Positions 61,257 through 64,000 of a DNA stretch of 64,000 nucleotides are shown here, piece after piece. The first letter of the stretch is position 1; each line of letters begins with the position of its first letter. The notes below the pieces were generated by a model, which worked only from the letters and a program-made list of their open reading frames with translations, did no database searches and was not told where the DNA came from. A program made the position numbers and the translations under genes. Source of the DNA: Luzula sylvatica (Eukaryota; Streptophyta; Magnoliopsida; Poales; Juncaceae); contig OX326959.1 in NCBI GenBank assembly GCA_946800325.1, positions 31,410,527 to 31,474,526 of the forward strand. The letters run 5' to 3'.

Positions 61257-64000
61257 TCGAAAAACAAACTTTCTTAGTGTTTGTGAAATTTGGTGAAAAG
61301 TTATGTAGTAAAAGATACGATACAAATGATCTAAAAACACGTTATTTGAACTCCTCAAAGCGTTAAAATCTTGTTTTGAATCGAAAAACAGACTTCCTTA
61401 GTGTTTGTGAAATTTGGTGAAAAGTTATGTAGTAAAAGATACGATACAAATGATCTAAAAACACGTTATTTGAACTCCTCAAAGCGTTAAAATCTTGTTT
61501 TGAATCGAAAAACAAACTTCCTTAGTGTTTGTGAAATTTGGTGAAAAGTTATGTAGTAAAAGATACGATACAGACGATCTAAAAACACGTTATTTGAACT
61601 CCTCAAAGCGTTAAAATCTTGTTTTGAATCGAAAAACAAACTTCCTTAGTGTTTGTGAAATTCGGTGAAAAGTTATGTAGTAAAAGATACGATACAAATG
61701 ATCTAAAAACACGTTATTTGAACTCCTCAAAGGGTTAAAATCATGTTTTGAATCGAAAAACAAACTTCCTTAGTGTTTGTGAAATTTGGTGAAAAGTTAT
61801 GTAGTAAAAGATACGATACAAACGATCTAAAAACACGTTATTTGAACTCCTCAAAGCGTTAAAATCTTGTTTTGAATCTAAAAACAAACTTCCTTACTGT
61901 TTGTGAAATTTGGTGAAAAGTTATGTAGTAAAAGATACGATACAAACGATCTAAAAACACGTTATTTGAACTCCTCAAAGCGTTAAAATCTTGTTTTGAA
62001 TCGAACAACAAACTTCCTTACTGTTTGTGAAATTTGGTGAAAAGTTATGTAGTAACAGATACGATACAAATGATCTAAAAACACGTTATTTGAACTCCTC
62101 AAAGCGTTAAAATCTTGTTTTGAATCGAAAAACAAACTTTCTTAGTGTTTGTGAAATTTGTTGAAAAGTTATGTTGTAAAAGATACGATACAAACGATAT
62201 AAAAACACGTTATTTGAACTCCTCAAAGCGTTAAAATCTTGTTTTGAATCGAAAAACAAACTTTCTTAGTGTTTGTGAAATTTGGTGAAAAGTTATGTAG
62301 TAAAATATACGATACAAATGATCTAAAAACACGTTATTTGAACTCCTCAAAGCGTTAAAATCTTGTTTTGAATCGAAAAACAAACTTCCTTAGTGTTTGT
62401 GAAATTTGGTGAAAAGTTATGTAGTAAAAGATACGATACAAAAGATCTAAAAACACGTTATTTGAACTCCTCAAAGCGTTAAAATCTTGTTTTGAATCGA
62501 AAAACAAACTTCCTTAGTGTTTGTGAAATTTGGTGAAAAGTTATGTAGTAAAAGATACGATACAAACGATCTAAAAACACGTTATTTGAACTCCTCAAAG
62601 CGTTAAAATCTTGTTTTGAATCGAAAAACAAACTTCCTTAGTGTTTGTGAAATTTGGTGAAAAGTTATGTAGTAAAAGATACGATACAAACGATCTAAAA
62701 ACACGTTATTTGACCTCCTCAAAGCGTTAAAATCTTGTTTTGAATCGAAAAACAAACTTCCTTAGTGTTTGTGAAATTTGGTGAAAAGTTATGTAGTAAA
62801 AGATACGATACAGACGATCTAAAAACACGTTATTTGAACTCCTCAAAGCGTTAAAATCTTGTTTTGAATCGAAAAACAAACTTCCTTAGTGTTTGTGAAA
62901 TTCGGTGAAAAGTTATGTAGTAAAAGATACGATACAAATGATCTAAAAACACGTTATTTGAACTCCTCAAAGCGTTAAAATCATGTTTTGAATCGAAAAA
63001 CAAACTTCCTTAGTGTTTGTGAAATTTGGTGAAAAGTTATGTAGTAAAAGATACGATACAAACGATCTAAAAACACGTTATTTGAACTCCTCAAAGCGTT
63101 AAAATCTTGTTTTGAATCTAAAAACAAACTTCCTTACTGTTTGTGAAATTTGGTGAAAAGTTATGTAGTAAAAGATACGATACAAACGATCTAAAAACAC
63201 GTTATTTGAACTCCTCAAAGCGTTAAAATCTTGTTTTGAATCGAACAACAAACTTCCTTACTGTTTGTGAAATTTGGTGAAAAGTTATGTAGTAACAGAT
63301 ACGATACAAATGATCTAAAAACACGTTATTTGAACTCCTCAAAGCGTTAAAATCTTGTTTTGAATCTAAAAACAAACTTTCTTAGTGTTTGTGAAATTTG
63401 GTGAAAAGTTATGTAGTGAAAGATACCATACAAATGATCTAAAAACACGTTATTTGAACTCCTCAAAGCGTTAAAATCTTGTTTTGAATCGAAAAACAAA
63501 CTTTCTTAGTGTTTGTGAAATTTGGTGAAAAGTTATGTAGTAAAAGATACGATACAATTGATCTAAAAACACGTTATCTGAACTCCTCAAAGCGTTAAAA
63601 TCTTGTTTTGAATCGAAAAACAAACTTTCTTAGTGTTTGTGAAATTTGGTGAAAAGTTATGTAGTAAAAGATACGATACAAACGATCTAAAAACACATTA
63701 TTTGAACTCCTCAAAGCGTTAAAATCTTGTTTTGAATCGAAAAACAAACTTTCATAGTGTTTGTGAAATTTGGTGAAAAGTTATGTTGTAAAAGATACGA
63801 TACAAACGATCTAAAAACACGTTATTTGAACTCCTCAAAGCGTTAAAATCTTGTTTTGAATCGAAAAACAAACTTTCATAGTGTTTGTGAAATTTGTTGA
63901 AAAGTTATGTTGTAAAAGATACGATACAAACGATCTAAAAACACGTTATTTGAACTCCTCAAAGCGTTAAAATCTTGTTTTGAATCGAAAAACAAATTTC
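61257..64000 (+). repeat. Large block copy 4 (G11 family), cut by the window edge
   Basis: G11 at 61391, T58 at 62306 and A at 62001 and 63241 repeat copy 3 at an offset of 7,192 bp (58 monomers). The match begins further left, near 59967, and runs to the end of the window, so it is at least 4 kb long. Private changes are A71 in monomer 62373 and C94 near 62714. A C94 change is also seen once near 48082. Confidence 0.9.
63985..64000 (+). repeat. Partial monomer 517 at the window edge
   Basis: Sixteen bases of the next monomer, with T13, as expected for the T13/T40 unit after the A18 pair. The array therefore continues beyond the window; the left edge likewise starts inside the array. Confidence 0.95.

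Larger units (their letters stand above)
1..64000 (+). repeat. 124-bp satellite DNA array, 516 copies in one orientation
   Basis: The entire window is a head-to-tail tandem array of a 124-bp monomer. The junction motif TTTTGAATCGAAAA and its variants recur every 124 bases: monomer starts fall at 1, 125, 249, 373 and so on, and I verified starts near 17361, 32241, 48361, 60389 and 63985 among more than 100 others. No indel, inversion, insertion or unique spacer was seen. Monomers differ from the commonest form by roughly 0-6 substitutions, so they are about 95-100% identical by hand comparison. Stop codons occur in all frames of both strands. Because 124 is not a multiple of 3, any reading frame shifts at each monomer; the longest stop-free run I derive from the consensus is about 53 codons, on the minus strand. 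Such arrays are typical of eukaryotic heterochromatin or centromeres. The species and chromosomal site cannot be told from the sequence. Confidence 0.98.

Noticed and set aside
1..64000. Protein-coding repeats or a long ORF through the array
   Set aside because: Every forward frame has stops (for example TAG at p50, TAA at p53, TAA at p108, TGA at p121). The minus strand also has several, and the frame shifts by one base per monomer. The longest stop-free stretch derived from the consensus is about 53 codons.
1..64000. CRISPR array
   Set aside because: The whole 124-bp unit is conserved. There is no alternation of a short constant repeat with unique spacers.
1..64000. Inserted transposon, gene fragment or inverted segment inside the array
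   Set aside because: All junctions checked stay on the 124-bp grid and in one orientation. No stretch lacks the monomer.
1..64000. Telomeric or simple-sequence repeats
   Set aside because: No TTAGGG, TTAGG or TTTAGGG tracts and no microsatellite longer than the 5-bp GATAC doublet.
1..64000. Yeast-type replication origin consensus in the AT-rich monomer
   Set aside because: No match to the 11-bp ARS core was found on either strand by eye, and AT-rich repeats give weak matches by chance.
1..64000. Assignment to a named satellite family or species
   Set aside because: I do not recognise the 124-bp monomer. A similarity search against repeat databases would decide it; a strong full-length hit would name it.

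Overview
The whole window is one uninterrupted satellite DNA array. A 124-bp, AT-rich monomer (36 G/C of 124 in the commonest form, about 29%) is repeated head to tail, always in the same orientation: 516 full copies plus the first 16 bases of copy 517. I see no protein gene, RNA gene, transposon, unique spacer, inversion or flanking sequence. Positions p1-p124 below are monomer positions, with p1 at base 1 of the window, so monomer n starts at 1+124(n-1). Every monomer start I checked, more than 100 across the window and at both ends, falls on this grid. All variation I saw is base substitution.

This architecture suggests a eukaryotic chromosome, in centromeric, pericentromeric, subtelomeric or other constitutive heterochromatin. 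I do not recognise the monomer and cannot name a species or clade. CpG is not depleted in the monomer (4 seen against about 2.6 expected from composition), which fits a lineage with little CpG methylation loss, or recent homogenisation.

The monomers fall into recognisable variants that recur in a fixed order. The commonest order is P (G69 C71), Q (C35 A115), R (C71), S (T3 C21), A (C6 C21 C56), B (T3 T16 C63 plus C51 or G54), C (T16 T70 C90), D (T16), often then E (C37 T102) and consensus-like units. Alternative cassettes include A2 (C21 C56 A71 A98) followed by T51 and T37 units, and a pair with A18. The spacing between successive A or A2 units varies from 5 to 23 monomers, so this is a mosaic of higher-order repeats and not one fixed-length higher-order repeat.

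Layout: 1-14 kb holds an older-looking mosaic, with blocks shared at offsets of 38, 80, 83, 136 and 170 monomers. 14.2-22.5 kb is a 34-monomer (4,216 bp) tandem duplication. 23.1-29.4 kb is a 17-monomer (2,108 bp) tandem triplication. 31.0-31.6 kb is a short transition. 31.6-42.6 kb is a 31-monomer (3,844 bp) triplication whose third copy lost three monomers. 42.8-64 kb is a mosaic of large blocks repeating at 45, 46, 58, 90 and 91 monomers, joined at hybrid monomers that mark past unequal exchanges.

There is no pathway here. What can be read is the recombination history of the array, plus a few structural features of the monomer that could matter for chromatin: two overlapping dyads, a phased A-tract cluster at the monomer junction, and segments almost free of variation.
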